NCBI GenBank assembly: GCA_947499555.1
Contig: CANMOU010000002.1
Location: 569,001-633,000, forward strand
From: an uncultured Roseovarius sp.
Lineage (GTDB): Bacteria; Pseudomonadota; Alphaproteobacteria; Rhodobacterales; Rhodobacteraceae
Reading direction: 5' to 3'
DNA: 64,000 bases
Shown here: positions 46,319-55,813 of the stretch, piece after piece
How the letters are laid out: the number at the start of each line of letters is the position of its first letter
How positions within the stretch are numbered: the first letter of the stretch is position 1
Made by a program: the position numbers and the translations under genes
Notes under the pieces: model-generated
What the model saw: only the letters and a program-made list of their open reading frames with translations
Databases searched by the model: none
What the model was told of the DNA's origin: nothing

Positions 46319-47401
46319 CTATTTCCAGCCTCCCAAGTTCTGGTCGATGATCTCCGCAAGTGCCGCAATATGGGCATCGTCATCGTTCAGGCAGGGGATA
46401 TAGGTGAACGACTCGCCTCCCGCCTCCTCGAAGCTTTCACGAATCTCTTCGTTGATCTCTTCAAGCGTCTCAATGCAGTCCGATGAAAACGCCGGCGCGA
46501 TGACCGCAATGTTTTTCTTACCTTCTTTCGCCAGATCGGCGACATGCTCAACCGTGTAGGGGCGCAACCATTCTTCGGGGCCAAAGACGGACTGAAAAGT
46601 TGTCGTGATTTCTGTTTCATCCCACCCCAAGCGTTCACGCAAAAGGCGCGTCGTCTTTTGGCATTGGCAATGATACGGATCGCCCTGCTTGAGATAGCGT
46701 TGCGGCATTCCGTGATATGAAACCACAAGAATATCCGGTCGAGTCTCGATTTTTGCGTAGGCGTTTTCGACGGATTTTGCCAAAGCATCGATGTAGCGCG
46801 GGTTCTCGAAATACGGCTCGACCACTCGGGCTGCCGGTTGCCAGGTCTCTTCCATGAGTGCGCGAAAAAATTGATCATTCGCTGTCGCGGAGGTCGCACC
46901 GGCATAGTGCGGATAGAGCGGAAAGAATACCAGCCGTGTGCAGCCGGCTTCGACCAGATTGCGTACCTTGGATTTTGTCGAAGGATTGCCGTATCGCATG
47001 CAAAAATCGACCATCACGTCGTCGCCATACTTCTCCTGGAAAATGCCGGACAGTTTTTCTGTCTGATGACGCGTGATGGTCATCAGCGGGCTCTCGTCCC
47101 GCTCCTCGTTCCAGATCGATTTGTATGCCTCGCCGCTAGTAAAAGGTCTTTTGCTCAGGATGATCAGTTGCAAAAGCGGTTGCCAAAGCCAGGGTGAATA
47201 ATCGATGACGCGGCGATCTGACAGGAATTCGTTCAGATACCGGCGCATTGGCCAATAGCTGTAGTGATCTGGCGTGCCCAGATTTGCCAACAGGATCCCT
47301 GTCTTGGCCTTTGGTACGGCCGGGTGATCACTTGGTGCATGCACAGGGCAAATGGCCTCTCTGGCGGTCGAATCGAACATCTCGGATCCGTCTTTTGTCA
47401 T
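46319..47401 (-). CDS. hemH: Ferrochelatase
   Basis: Inserts iron into protoporphyrin IX, the last step of heme synthesis. It has 360 residues from ATG 47401; GTG at 47419 and ATG at 47380 are alternatives and none has a strong ribosome binding site. Conserved parts are TGILLANLGTPD, RRYLNEFLSDRRVID, LVVSYHGMPQRYLKQGDPY with the catalytic histidine, and VIAPAFSSDCIETLEEI. hemJ, the preceding enzyme, is elsewhere in the window. Confidence 0.95.
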   Translation of the reverse strand: MTKDGSEMFDSTAREAICPVHAPSDHPAVPKAKTGILLANLGTPDHYSYWPMRRYLNEFLSDRRVIDYSPWLWQPLLQLIILSKRPFTSGEAYKSIWNEERDESPLMTITRHQTEKLSGIFQEKYGDDVMVDFCMRYGNPSTKSKVRNLVEAGCTRLVFFPLYPHYAGATSATANDQFFRALMEETWQPAARVVEPYFENPRYIDALAKSVENAYAKIETRPDILVVSYHGMPQRYLKQGDPYHCQCQKTTRLLRERLGWDETEITTTFQSVFGPEEWLRPYTVEHVADLAKEGKKNIAVIAPAFSSDCIETLEEINEEIRESFEEAGGESFTYIPCLNDDDAHIAALAEIIDQNLGGWK

Positions 47402-47440
47402 CTTCAGATCAGCTTGCACATAAATGCTTCTGCCTTTGGG

Positions 47441-48256
47441 TCAATCTTTAAGCGGAAATTCATCTGTGCCGAGCGCTTCTGCCAAGGATGATGTCGCAGA
47501 GCCAGGGCGGAGGGGTTGGGGCTGATCGGGCCCCGGAGACCAGCCCGTTAGCACCGCAAGTTCGAATGTTGCAGAAATTCTTTTGTCATCGCTGGGATTT
47601 GCCTCTGAGTAGATCTCGGCCGCCTTTAGAAATACATCTCGACGACTGAAGCGCCGCAATCGTGCTTCCATGGCGTTTGTTTCGCCCATCGCGCGAAGAT
47701 CGCGCATCAGCAGCAAAAGATCAGCATAAGTCACTGTCAAAGGGACGATATCGGCCACTGGTAGGGCAAACCCGGCTCGCTGCAGGAGCGCCCCAAGATC
47801 GCGGATATCTCCCATAGGAACAACGCGAGGCGCCAGCCCGCCTGTCAAATCTGATTCCGCCTGCGCAAACGCGCTCCGCAGCTCATGCAACGTACGCCCG
47901 CCGAAGAAGATACCAAGAAAAAGCCCATCGGGTCGCAAGGCGCGCCGGATCTGAATAAGTTGCCCGACCGGGTCATCAGCCCAATGCAAAGACATCGCGT
48001 GAATCGCCAAGTCTAACTGCGCCTCTTCAAGCGGCAGCGTCTGAGTCGGCGGGATAACCTGCGCATCTTCTCGGAAACTGTGCCAGAATTCCGGAAATCG
48101 GCTAACGACCAGAGTTTTTGTAAAGCATTTATTTACAATATTGAGCCGATCTTTGAGCTCAGCTGCTGCAACCTCGTGAAGAAAGAAGGCCGGATTCCTC
48201 AAAGCCCTCGCTCGGTTTCTTTCCAGTGCAGCATTATCGGTCAGTTTTCGTGTCAT
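47441..48256 (-). CDS. SAM-dependent methyltransferase-like protein (BioC/NDUFAF5 type)
   Basis: A 271-residue class I methyltransferase homologue. The N-terminus is NAALERNRARALRNPAFFLHEVAAAELKDRL. The later LDLAIHAMSLHWADDPVGQLIQIRRALRPDGLFLGIFFGG closely resembles the BioC and NDUFAF5 group. The usual glycine-rich SAM loop after the first strand is weak or missing. So activity is uncertain, and a hydroxylase-assembly role like NDUFAF5 is possible. ATG 48256 is preferred to 48292, which would overlap the divergent comF. It lies upstream of hemH. Confidence 0.83.
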   Translation of the reverse strand: MTRKLTDNAALERNRARALRNPAFFLHEVAAAELKDRLNIVNKCFTKTLVVSRFPEFWHSFREDAQVIPPTQTLPLEEAQLDLAIHAMSLHWADDPVGQLIQIRRALRPDGLFLGIFFGGRTLHELRSAFAQAESDLTGGLAPRVVPMGDIRDLGALLQRAGFALPVADIVPLTVTYADLLLLMRDLRAMGETNAMEARLRRFSRRDVFLKAAEIYSEANPSDDKRISATFELAVLTGWSPGPDQPQPLRPGSATSSLAEALGTDEFPLKD

Positions 48257-48271
48257 CTCGGAGAGAATAGG

Positions 48272-49003
48272 GTGATCCGCACAGCAGTACAAACAGCGTT
48301 ACGATCTGTCTATCCGCCCCGATGCTTGTTGTGCGGGGACCTTGTCGCGCAGGATTTCGGGCTTTGTGGCGAATGCTGGCGGGACACGCCGATCGTCTCC
48401 GGCCTGGTATGCGATCTGTGCGGGACGCAGCTTCCAGGTCAGGAACAGGAAAGCGGTGTTCATTGCGACCAATGCCTCAAGATTGCGCGCCCTTGGGCGA
48501 GGGGGCGGTCGGCGCTTCTATACAAAGAGAACGGACGCAGGCTTGTTCTGGCATTGAAACATGGGGACAGGCACGATGTCGTCCGACTTGTCAAAAACTG
48601 GATGATCCGCGCCGCATCTCCTTTGATTGATGAAAAGACATTGATCGCTCCGGTGCCACTGCATTGGACCCGGCTGATGAAGCGACGATACAATCAGTCC
48701 GCCTTGCTTGCTGAAGACGTGGCGCGTCATTTTGGGACCAAGTATTGCCCTGATCTACTGATGCGTTCCAAGAGAACGAAAGTCCTAGATGGCCTTGACC
48801 ACAATGCAAGGTTCCAGGCTGTGGATGGCGCGATCACTTTGCATCCGACACACGCGTCAAAGGCCATCGAGCGCAATGTCTTGTTGGTTGATGACGTGAT
48901 GACTTCCGGCGCGACCCTTTCGGTTTGTGCGCAGGCCTGCCTTGCCGCGGGTGCAAATGAAATTTTCGTGTTGGTACTGGCGCGCGTGGCTTTAGAGCCC
49001 TAA
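48272..49003 (+). CDS. comF: ComF-family phosphoribosyltransferase-like protein
   Basis: A 243-residue protein with two N-terminal zinc-ribbon-like cysteine pairs (PPRCLLCGD, GLCGECW, VCDLCGTQ, HCDQCL). A phosphoribosyltransferase domain follows, with VLLVDDVMTSGATLSVCAQA as PRPP loop. Relatives are needed for DNA uptake in some bacteria. I chose GTG 48272 because GGAGAGAATAGG precedes it and the zinc region begins there. Only 15 bp separate it from the divergent methyltransferase. It heads a four-gene operon. Confidence 0.9.
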   Translation: MIRTAVQTALRSVYPPRCLLCGDLVAQDFGLCGECWRDTPIVSGLVCDLCGTQLPGQEQESGVHCDQCLKIARPWARGRSALLYKENGRRLVLALKHGDRHDVVRLVKNWMIRAASPLIDEKTLIAPVPLHWTRLMKRRYNQSALLAEDVARHFGTKYCPDLLMRSKRTKVLDGLDHNARFQAVDGAITLHPTHASKAIERNVLLVDDVMTSGATLSVCAQACLAAGANEIFVLVLARVALEP

Positions 49004-49035
49004 ATGTGCGTTGTTTGAATCAACGGGCACGCGAC

Positions 49036-49293
49036 ATGAAAAACGTGGAAATCTACACTTCGCCACTTTGCGGGTTCTGCCACGCGGCAAAACGGCTGCT
49101 CAACGACAAGAACGTGAGCTTTTCCGAGGTCAATGTACTGACACACCCGGCCAGAAAGGCGGAGATGATCAAACGCGCCAATGGCGGACGGACCGTGCCG
49201 CAGATTTTCATTGGTGGTCAGCATGTTGGCGGTTGCGATGATCTTTATGCGCTCGAGCGCGCCGGCAAGCTAGACGCGCTGCTCTCCGCATGA
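49036..49293 (+). CDS. grxC: Glutaredoxin 3
   Basis: An 85-residue glutathione-dependent disulfide reductase. The active site is CGFC in YTSPLCGFCHAAKRLL rather than the commoner CPYC; both cysteines remain. RTVPQIFIGGQHVGGCDDL gives the TVP and GG glutathione-binding motifs. ATG 49036 is the family start; an in-frame start 10 codons earlier overhangs. The stop overlaps the nitrilase-family start by ATGA. Confidence 0.93.
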   Translation: MKNVEIYTSPLCGFCHAAKRLLNDKNVSFSEVNVLTHPARKAEMIKRANGGRTVPQIFIGGQHVGGCDDLYALERAGKLDALLSA

Positions 49294-50123
49294 AGGCTGC
49301 GCTTTTGCAGCTTTGCTCTGGTGAAGATCCGAAAGAAAATCTCGTTCTGACCAAAGAACTCGTCGCAAAAGCGGCCTCAGACGGGGCACAGGTTGTCTTG
49401 ACGCCAGAGGTCACGAACTGCGTTTCCACAAGCCGAAAGCACCAGGCAGAGGTTCTTGAGCTTGAAGGTGAAGACCTGACACTCAAGAGCCTGCGTATGC
49501 AAGCCGAAGAATTGGGAATCTGGTTGTTGATCGGATCCTTGGCGCTCAAGACCGATGACGCAGATGGCCGATTTGCAAATCGGTCCTTTCTGGTCACACC
49601 AAGCGGCGAGATTGCTTGCCGATATGACAAGATTCACATGTTCGACGTTCAGGTTTCGAAAGAGGAATCGTATCAGGAATCAAAAGGGTATCGACCCGGA
49701 AAAGAAGGGGCGGTTTGTTCCACGCCCTTTGGAACCTTCGGGATGACAATTTGCTACGATCTGCGATTTCCCGACCTCTACAGAAAACTGGCGCAGGCCG
49801 GAGCGGATTTCCTCACTATTCCTTCGGCGTTTTCACCGGTTACAGGTTATGCCCATTGGGAGACGCTGCTGCGTGCAAGGGCGATTGAGACAGGGTGTTA
49901 CGTGCTTGCGCCTGCGCAAACAGGCCATCACGCGTCCACAACAGGGCACCCCCGCCAAACTTTTGGGCATACAATGGCAATAGGCCCGTGGGGCGACGTA
50001 TTGGCAGATGCCGGGACCGACGTAGGTATGGTACTGGTTGAAATAGACCAGGCAGCGGTGTCTAAAGCCCGTAGCCGCATTCCATCTCTGGGATGCGCAT
50101 CCCGATTCACAGGGCCCAAATGA
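49290..50123 (+). CDS. Carbon-nitrogen hydrolase (Nit1/omega-amidase group)
   Basis: A 277-residue nitrilase-superfamily hydrolase. The catalytic triad is visible as Glu in VVLTPEVTNCVS, Lys in RYDKIHMFDV and Cys in MTICYDLRFPDLYR. The length and motifs fit the Nit1 branch, whose members remove deaminated glutathione. The grxC gene directly upstream, coupled by ATGA, makes a glutathione-repair role attractive but unproved. It overlaps marR by ATGA. Confidence 0.88.
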   Translation: MKAALLQLCSGEDPKENLVLTKELVAKAASDGAQVVLTPEVTNCVSTSRKHQAEVLELEGEDLTLKSLRMQAEELGIWLLIGSLALKTDDADGRFANRSFLVTPSGEIACRYDKIHMFDVQVSKEESYQESKGYRPGKEGAVCSTPFGTFGMTICYDLRFPDLYRKLAQAGADFLTIPSAFSPVTGYAHWETLLRARAIETGCYVLAPAQTGHHASTTGHPRQTFGHTMAIGPWGDVLADAGTDVGMVLVEIDQAAVSKARSRIPSLGCASRFTGPK

Positions 50124-50566
50124 ACGACGATCCGACACAGTCTCTGGCTGTGACTTTCTTTAGCGAAATCCTGACGGCGGAGCAGCTTATCCGGAGCCGC
50201 CTGAGCCGGGTCTTGCCAAAAGGTATGGAGATTTCGCACTTCTCTGTTTTGAACCACCTCGCCCGGTCAGGTGAGGAACGTACGCCGGCGCAGCTTGCAA
50301 AAAGCTTTCATGTTACGCGGGGCGCTATGACCAATACGCTAAACAAACTTGAATGGGCCGGATATATCCATGTCCGCCCGGATTGGGACGACGCGCGGCG
50401 CAAGCAAGTTGCAATAAGCCCGGCTGGGCAGCGGGCTTGCGAGGCAGCCATATCGGCGATCATGCCGATTATTACGCAGGTCTTGCGTGACCTTGGCGAA
50501 GAAAAGTTCCGAGCAACATTGCCGGTTCTGAGAGACTTGCGCCTGAAGCTTGAGGCGCAGACATAG
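50120..50566 (+). CDS. MarR-family transcriptional regulator
   Basis: A 148-residue winged-helix regulator. The DNA-binding part is FSVLNHLARSGEERTPAQLAKSFHVTRGAMTNTLNKLEWAGYIHVRPDWDDARRKQVAISPAG in pieces, with the wing at DWDDARRKQV. It is coupled to the nitrilase gene by ATGA and ends 3 bp before the convergent ubiG stop. It may control its own operon (comF-grxC-nit). No palindromic operator was noticed upstream of comF. Confidence 0.88.
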   Translation: MNDDPTQSLAVTFFSEILTAEQLIRSRLSRVLPKGMEISHFSVLNHLARSGEERTPAQLAKSFHVTRGAMTNTLNKLEWAGYIHVRPDWDDARRKQVAISPAGQRACEAAISAIMPIITQVLRDLGEEKFRATLPVLRDLRLKLEAQT

Positions 50567-50569
50567 AGT

Positions 50570-51316
50570 CTATTCTGGCTTCAAACTCGCCGTCACATAA
50601 TTCACACTCAGATCGCGATCCGACAAGGACCATGACCAACTGATCGGATTAAAGACAAAGCCTTTCTTGTCGACAGGATCCAACCCGGCCTTTGACATAA
50701 GATCGTAGAGTTCATCCGGAGTAATAAACTTGTTCCATTCGTGCGTTCCCTTCGGCAGCCATCGCATCACATACTCTGCGCCAACGATTGCCATGACATA
50801 GCTCTTTGGATTGCGGTTGATTGTCGAGCAAATATGAAGCCCGCCCGGTTTCAGGAGTTGTTGACAGGCGGTCAGATAAGCAAGCGGGTCGGCAACATGC
50901 TCAACCACTTCCATGTTCAGGACGACATCAAACTGCTCACCATCCGCCGCCATCGCTTCTGCTGTGGTGTGACGATAATCAATACTCAGCCCGGATTGCT
51001 CTGCGTGAATTTGCGCAACGGGGATGTTGCGAGGCGCGGCGTCCGCTCCGACGACATCCGCACCTAAGCGTGCCATCGGCTCAGACAGCAACCCGCCGCC
51101 GCAGCCAATATCCAGAATTCGAAGTCCCGAAAATGGCGACTTGGCTGTGAGATCACGTTCAAACTCTGCCGCGATTTGGCCAGTGATATAGTCAAGTCGG
51201 CATGGATTGAGCATATGCAAAGGTTTGAACTTACCGTTTGGATCCCACCATTCTGCAGCCATTGCTTCAAATTTTGCGATCTCGGCGTCGTCAATCGTTG
51301 TCTGAGCGGCTTGCAT
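50570..51316 (-). CDS. ubiG: Ubiquinone biosynthesis O-methyltransferase UbiG
   Basis: SAM-dependent enzyme making both O-methylations in ubiquinone synthesis. It has 248 residues from ATG 51316, with GGAG 6 bases upstream. The N-terminus contains [33 protein letters not shown]. The SAM motif is [43 protein letters not shown] is typical near the C-terminus. It is divergent from the iminopeptidase gene. Confidence 0.95.
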   Translation of the reverse strand: MQAAQTTIDDAEIAKFEAMAAEWWDPNGKFKPLHMLNPCRLDYITGQIAAEFERDLTAKSPFSGLRILDIGCGGGLLSEPMARLGADVVGADAAPRNIPVAQIHAEQSGLSIDYRHTTAEAMAADGEQFDVVLNMEVVEHVADPLAYLTACQQLLKPGGLHICSTINRNPKSYVMAIVGAEYVMRWLPKGTHEWNKFITPDELYDLMSKAGLDPVDKKGFVFNPISWSWSLSDRDLSVNYVTASLKPE

Positions 51317-51365
51317 TCTGCTCTCCATATGCTCATTTGGGTCAATTACTCTATATAGGATGGTC

Positions 51366-52340
51366 ATGGACAAATTCTCTGGCCAAATGAGCGCAGTAAA
51401 ATTTCTATATCCGGCGATCGAACCGTTTGATCGACGTATGCTGGACGTGGGTGACGGCCATACGGTTTATGTTGAGCAATCCGGAAATGAGAAAGGGCAG
51501 CCGGTTATTGTGCTGCACGGTGGGCCCGGTGGCGGATGCAGCCCGGCCATGCGGCGGTATTTTGACCCGCGTAAGTACCGGATCATCCTCTTTGATCAAA
51601 GGGGCTGCGGGCGTTCAAAACCTCATGCCAGCGTCGAGAACAACACGACCTGGCACCTCGTCGCCGATATAGAACGAATCCGCGACGCCCTCGGGATCAG
51701 TGACTGGATTGTATTCGGCGGAAGCTGGGGTGCGACCCTGGCACTCGTCTACGCCCAAAACCACGCTCAGCACGTGCGTCATCTGGTCTTGCGTGGTGTC
51801 TTCACGATGACCAAAGCGGAACTGACATGGTTCTATGGTGGTGGCGCGGGGCGGTTCTGGCCAGAGACCTGGGCCCGCTTTCAGGACCTTATTCCCGAAT
51901 GCGAACGTGCAGATATGATCGCGGCGTATAATCGCCGTCTATTTTCCGGGGAACGGGCGGAAGAAATCCGATATGCCAAGGCCTGGAGCGCGTGGGAAAA
52001 CGCACTTGCAACGATTCAGTCGACCGGGCAAGGCGGCGACAGTCCGGCGGACTATGCGCGCGCTTTTGCGCGACTGGAAAACCACTACTTCATGAAAGGC
52101 GGTTTTCTGGGACAAGACGGATACATCTACGAGAACATGGATAAAATCTCGCATGTTCCAGGCGTGATCGTGCAGGGGCGGTACGACATGATTTGCCCGC
52201 CTGATGCCGCCTACCGGCTGTCAAAGCTTTGGCCCGCAGCAGACCTCAAGATTATTCCTGTTGCCGGTCATGCGCTTTCGGAACCAGGTATCAGTGCAGA
52301 GCTGGTCAAAATCATGGATCGTCTGACAGTACGCGCCTGA
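51366..52340 (+). CDS. pip: Proline iminopeptidase
   Basis: Alpha/beta hydrolase that releases N-terminal proline from peptides. It has 324 residues. The oxyanion motif is [12 protein letters not shown], and the nucleophile elbow is [10 protein letters not shown] with the catalytic serine. Acid and histidine are in [11 protein letters not shown] and [14 protein letters not shown] 51366 has AGGA upstream; ATG 51360 is two codons earlier. The divergent ubiG starts 49 bp away, and a TATATA just before the start may be the minus-10 element. Confidence 0.93.
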   Translation: MDKFSGQMSAVKFLYPAIEPFDRRMLDVGDGHTVYVEQSGNEKGQPVIVLHGGPGGGCSPAMRRYFDPRKYRIILFDQRGCGRSKPHASVENNTTWHLVADIERIRDALGISDWIVFGGSWGATLALVYAQNHAQHVRHLVLRGVFTMTKAELTWFYGGGAGRFWPETWARFQDLIPECERADMIAAYNRRLFSGERAEEIRYAKAWSAWENALATIQSTGQGGDSPADYARAFARLENHYFMKGGFLGQDGYIYENMDKISHVPGVIVQGRYDMICPPDAAYRLSKLWPAADLKIIPVAGHALSEPGISAELVKIMDRLTVRA

Positions 52341-52402
52341 TACGACCACACTCGCGTCGCCACGACTTTTCATGTGTTTCTGCCGAGCAACTCTTTCGCG
52401 AC

Positions 52403-53116
52403 CTAGTTCCAGCTCACATCTCCGAGGAAAATATATCCAGCACCGTAGATCGTTTTGATAAGTTTCGGATTTTTCGGGTCTTCCCGAAACTTGGTGCGCA
52501 GTCGTGAAATGCGAACGTCCATGGCGCGATCAAAACTTTCACCTGCCGCTCCTCCAAGCGTTTCTTGCATGGCGTGTCTTGAGATGAGCCTCTTGGGCCG
52601 CTCCAGAAAGAGACGCAACACCTCTCCCTCGGCATGAGAGAATGGGATTTCCTCACCGGCGTTGTCGCAAAGCATGTATCGATCAAAATCAGCAACCCAA
52701 CCGTCAAAGGATGCTCGATTGCCTTTCGTTTCCACTGGCGCATTGCGTCTTAGATGCGCGCGGACACGCGCGACAACTTCTGACGGGTCAAAGGGTTTGA
52801 TGATATAATCATCGGCCCCAAGCTCTAATCCCGTCACCCGATCCCGGACCTCAGCACGGCCTGAGATAATAATCACGCGCGCGCCACGTTCGAGGGCCAG
52901 TTGGTGCACGACTGTGAGCCCGTCTTTGTCCGGAAGCGACAGATCAACAAGACAGATGTCAGGAGACGCCACCGAGAGCGCCGCCTCGAACTCAACCGCA
53001 CGACCGAAGGTCATTGTCCGGTATCCGGCTTCTTCCAGAGCATTTGCAAGCATCGTCCGGATGGCCGGCTCGTCATCAAGGATTGTCACTAGTGGGGCAT
53101 CTGCAGAATGGGTCAT
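52403..53116 (-). CDS. OmpR-family response regulator
   Basis: A 237-residue transcription regulator. The receiver is at about residues 8-122: TILDDEPAIRTML, phospho-aspartate in DICLVDLSLPDKDG, and YIIKPFDPSEVVARV. The C-terminal winged helix includes FSHAEGEVLRLFLERPKRLISRHAMQ and DVRISRLRTKFREDPKNPKLIKTIYGAGYIF. The start overlaps the kinase stop by ATGA, so the hybrid kinase is its likely partner. The regulon is unknown. Confidence 0.92.
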   Translation of the reverse strand: MTHSADAPLVTILDDEPAIRTMLANALEEAGYRTMTFGRAVEFEAALSVASPDICLVDLSLPDKDGLTVVHQLALERGARVIIISGRAEVRDRVTGLELGADDYIIKPFDPSEVVARVRAHLRRNAPVETKGNRASFDGWVADFDRYMLCDNAGEEIPFSHAEGEVLRLFLERPKRLISRHAMQETLGGAAGESFDRAMDVRISRLRTKFREDPKNPKLIKTIYGAGYIFLGDVSWN

Positions 53117-55014
53117 GCGGGCATCCCGATCTGAAGGAATTTTTCCAGTTCCTTTGCCTGAAACGGCTTGCGCAAGACTGGAGCTTTCTGGCTGGCGGCA
53201 CGAAACAAGGGATCTTCCGGAGGCAGCGACGTGATGAGAAAGACAGGTCGGGGATCATCGCCAAGCGCGACTGCCAGGTCGAGCCCTGTTTTCTCACCTT
53301 CAAGAGAAATGTCTGAGAGTATCGCGGATATCTCCGGCATTTCTTGTGCGAGCGCCAAAGCCTCGCCGACGCTCGTCGCCTCGATAACCGTATGTCCCGC
53401 ACTGCGAAGCATCGCACGGATTGTGTCTCGGAGATCAGAACTGTCCTCGACCAGAAGCACAAGTCCCGGCGCGTTCAATGCCGCGGCCTTCTTTAGTGGG
53501 AGACGCAAAGTGGCACGCCCACCAGCGGACCCATTCGCCAGGATAACCTTGCCACCGGCCAGCTTTGTCATGTCATAGACCATCGTAAGTCCAAGGCCTG
53601 AACCTTCACCGCCTTTTGTCGTGAAGAAAGGATCAAAGCCGTGTTGTAAGGCATTGTCTGAGAAACCAGGGCCTGTGTCGTCCACGGCAAAGTCGAGCCA
53701 AATGTTCTGTACCGCGTCGACCCGAAGCGTGATCTTGCCGTCGTTTCCGCAAGCGTCACGTGCGTTAATTGCGAGATTAAGCAGAGAATCCTGAAGCATT
53801 CCGGGATCAATCAGGCAGGTTTCGACGCCAGAGGAGTTCATAATTTCAAATTCTACGCCGTCGGGCAGGGTAGATGAGACGAGGGTTTCCAGATCCTTCA
53901 GAAAACCGGCCAGATCTGTTGGAACCGGCGCATGCTCTCGTGGGCCGGTCATGTCAGAAATCCGGTCAAGCAGACCACCCCCGCGACGCGCCGCGCCAAT
54001 CGTGGCCCGGATTAGCTCAACTGCGTTATCCGGCAGGCGCATACCCTGAAGTTGTGATTGCATGCCAAGGATGATCGTCAGGAGGTTAGAGAAGTCATGC
54101 GCCAGCCCCGAGGTAAGTTGCGCGGCCATTTCACGCCGCCTCGTTTGTTGAAGCGCGGCGCGTGTCTGCGCTTCTTCGGTGACATCCATGGACAGAATGT
54201 AGACGCCTCCGGTTGATGGATCTGGTGTCAATGCCACGCGTATTCGTCGTGAGCTTTCGTCATGGGTAAATTCGAATACGCCTGGCTCACCTCCGAACGC
54301 CCGCGTCAGATGGGGTTCCAAAACCGCAAAAGCCTGCGGTCCCAGGGCTGCCTCCGGCGTAAGGCCGATCGGGTTTGCCTCTGTGCCGGGCATAATCGTG
54401 CTGAGCCGCCGGTTGGAATAGGTGTAACGCAGGTCGGGGCCGATATGAGCGATATGGGCAGGCACCATTTCGGTGGTCAGACGCATGCGCGCTTCGGCTT
54501 CTGTGATTTGGTGTTTGGCTTCTTCAAGCGCAGTGATTGTCGCCTCCAGCTTGCGGTTCGCAGCGGCAAGATCTTCGGAATAGGCGGCAATCTGATCAGA
54601 CAGCTCTTCAGAGCGGGCACTGAGCAGGGTCTCCTGCCGCCGCGTTTTTGTGATGTCGGTATAGACAGTCACCCATCCACCCTGCGGAAGAGGTGACCCT
54701 TCCACAGAAATAACCCGACCATTGGCCCGCGTACGCTCCATGTAATGTGGCTCGAAAGCGCTGGCGATCTCAACGCGGTCGGCCACAAACTGCTCGATTT
54801 CACCAACATCGCCGTAATCGCCGCGTTCAGCCAGAAACCGGATCGTGTCTGCAAAACGTGCACCGGGTGACACAAGCTCTTGGGGCAAGTCGAACATTTC
54901 CTGGAAACGCCGATTACAGACTGCAAGAACCAAGTCCTGATCGTAGATCGTCAAAGCCTGCTGAATAAGGTTCAGACCAGCGATGGTCATCTGCTTGGTC
55001 TCGTTCTGCGTCAT
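53113..55014 (-). CDS. PAS-domain hybrid histidine kinase
   Basis: A 633-residue soluble sensor kinase without membrane segments. Order: PAS domain at about 10-120 (ALTIYDQDLVLAVCNRRFQEMF), coiled coil to about 175, and a second PAS at about 185-280 (AHIGPDLRYTYSNRRL). Then comes dimerisation with phospho-histidine in LAHDFSNLLTIILGMQSQ. The ATPase has ALNARDACGNDGKI-like N-box and GEGSGLGLTMVYDMTKLAGG. A C-terminal receiver (VLLVEDSSDLRDTI, ILSDISLEGEKTG) follows. It is coupled by ATGA to both the isomerase before it and the regulator after it. Confidence 0.92.
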   Translation of the reverse strand: MTQNETKQMTIAGLNLIQQALTIYDQDLVLAVCNRRFQEMFDLPQELVSPGARFADTIRFLAERGDYGDVGEIEQFVADRVEIASAFEPHYMERTRANGRVISVEGSPLPQGGWVTVYTDITKTRRQETLLSARSEELSDQIAAYSEDLAAANRKLEATITALEEAKHQITEAEARMRLTTEMVPAHIAHIGPDLRYTYSNRRLSTIMPGTEANPIGLTPEAALGPQAFAVLEPHLTRAFGGEPGVFEFTHDESSRRIRVALTPDPSTGGVYILSMDVTEEAQTRAALQQTRRREMAAQLTSGLAHDFSNLLTIILGMQSQLQGMRLPDNAVELIRATIGAARRGGGLLDRISDMTGPREHAPVPTDLAGFLKDLETLVSSTLPDGVEFEIMNSSGVETCLIDPGMLQDSLLNLAINARDACGNDGKITLRVDAVQNIWLDFAVDDTGPGFSDNALQHGFDPFFTTKGGEGSGLGLTMVYDMTKLAGGKVILANGSAGGRATLRLPLKKAAALNAPGLVLLVEDSSDLRDTIRAMLRSAGHTVIEATSVGEALALAQEMPEISAILSDISLEGEKTGLDLAVALGDDPRPVFLITSLPPEDPLFRAASQKAPVLRKPFQAKELEKFLQIGMPA

Positions 55015-55613
55015 TGCGCTGCCTCAACCGCCCAAGCCAGGGCCGCCTCCAGCCGGTCATCGCCCCAGAAGAGTTCCTTATCGATACTGAAGCTGGGCGC
55101 TCCGAAAATGCCCTTTCGTATTGCTGCTTCCGTGGTTTCGCGAAGGCGATGTTTGTTTTCCGGGTTCTGCGCCTTTTCGATCAGATCCAATGGCAAACCT
55201 GCGGCGGTTAAGCTGGCGGAAATCACGTCAGGCTCCGAGATGTCTTGCCCCTCCGCGAACTGCATCAGGTAGACGTTTTGACAAAAAGAGATGCCTTGTG
55301 GTGTCTCCAGAGCCAATTGCGCGACACGCGCGGCAAGCAGACCGTTCTGAGGAAAAGGACCCGGATGGCGAAAGCGCAACCCCTGCGCCTTGGCCAAACG
55401 TTCCATGTCACGCAGCATATAATTTCCTTTTGCCGGATAGACGATAAAAGGCGACGTATCCCAACCCTGCGCCTTGAAGATCGGACCAAGAAGAAACGGC
55501 CGCCACTTGACGTCGACGCCAATAGCAGAGGCGCGCGCCGGAAGGCGCATGACGCTCAGGTAGGAATAGGTCGATGCAAATTCGAACCAGAAATCCAGAC
55601 AAGGCTTGGCCAT
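55011..55613 (-). CDS. 2-hydroxychromene-2-carboxylate isomerase family (DsbA-like fold)
   Basis: A 200-residue glutathione-S-transferase kappa-like protein. The N-terminus LDFWFEFASTYSYLSVMRLPA has the active-site serine, and the C-terminus has AIRKGIFGAPSFSIDKELFWGDDRLEAALAW. The family isomerises 2-hydroxychromene-2-carboxylate in naphthalene breakdown, but most members have other glutathione-linked roles. A far longer in-frame reading to 55973 has no family match and is rejected. It is coupled to the hybrid kinase. Confidence 0.88.
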   Translation of the reverse strand: MAKPCLDFWFEFASTYSYLSVMRLPARASAIGVDVKWRPFLLGPIFKAQGWDTSPFIVYPAKGNYMLRDMERLAKAQGLRFRHPGPFPQNGLLAARVAQLALETPQGISFCQNVYLMQFAEGQDISEPDVISASLTAAGLPLDLIEKAQNPENKHRLRETTEAAIRKGIFGAPSFSIDKELFWGDDRLEAALAWAVEAAQ

Positions 55614-55724
55614 TCTGCGTGCTCCTCCACTTTCAGTTCCCGTAACGTCAGAAGAGATGTCAAGCATCGACTGGAGCTTGTTACAATTCGTTGGAATCTC
55701 GAAAACATCACGAAAAAGTTGACG

Positions 55725-55751
55725 TTGACAGTCTGCCGCGCACTCTATGGT
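55725..55751 (+). promoter_or_regulatory. Possible promoter of acyl-CoA synthetase-liv operon
   Basis: TTGACA at 55725-55730 and TATGGT at 55746-55751, with a 15-base spacer, which is shorter than ideal. It lies in the 200-bp gap between the divergent isomerase and synthetase genes and about 60 bases upstream of the preferred TTG start. A second TTGACG just upstream suggests other alignments. Confidence 0.3.
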
Positions 55752-55813
55752 GTCACGAGAATCGTCCAACCAAGGATGATCTGTTCGCTTGGCGAGCATT
55801 GGGAGGAAAAGAA

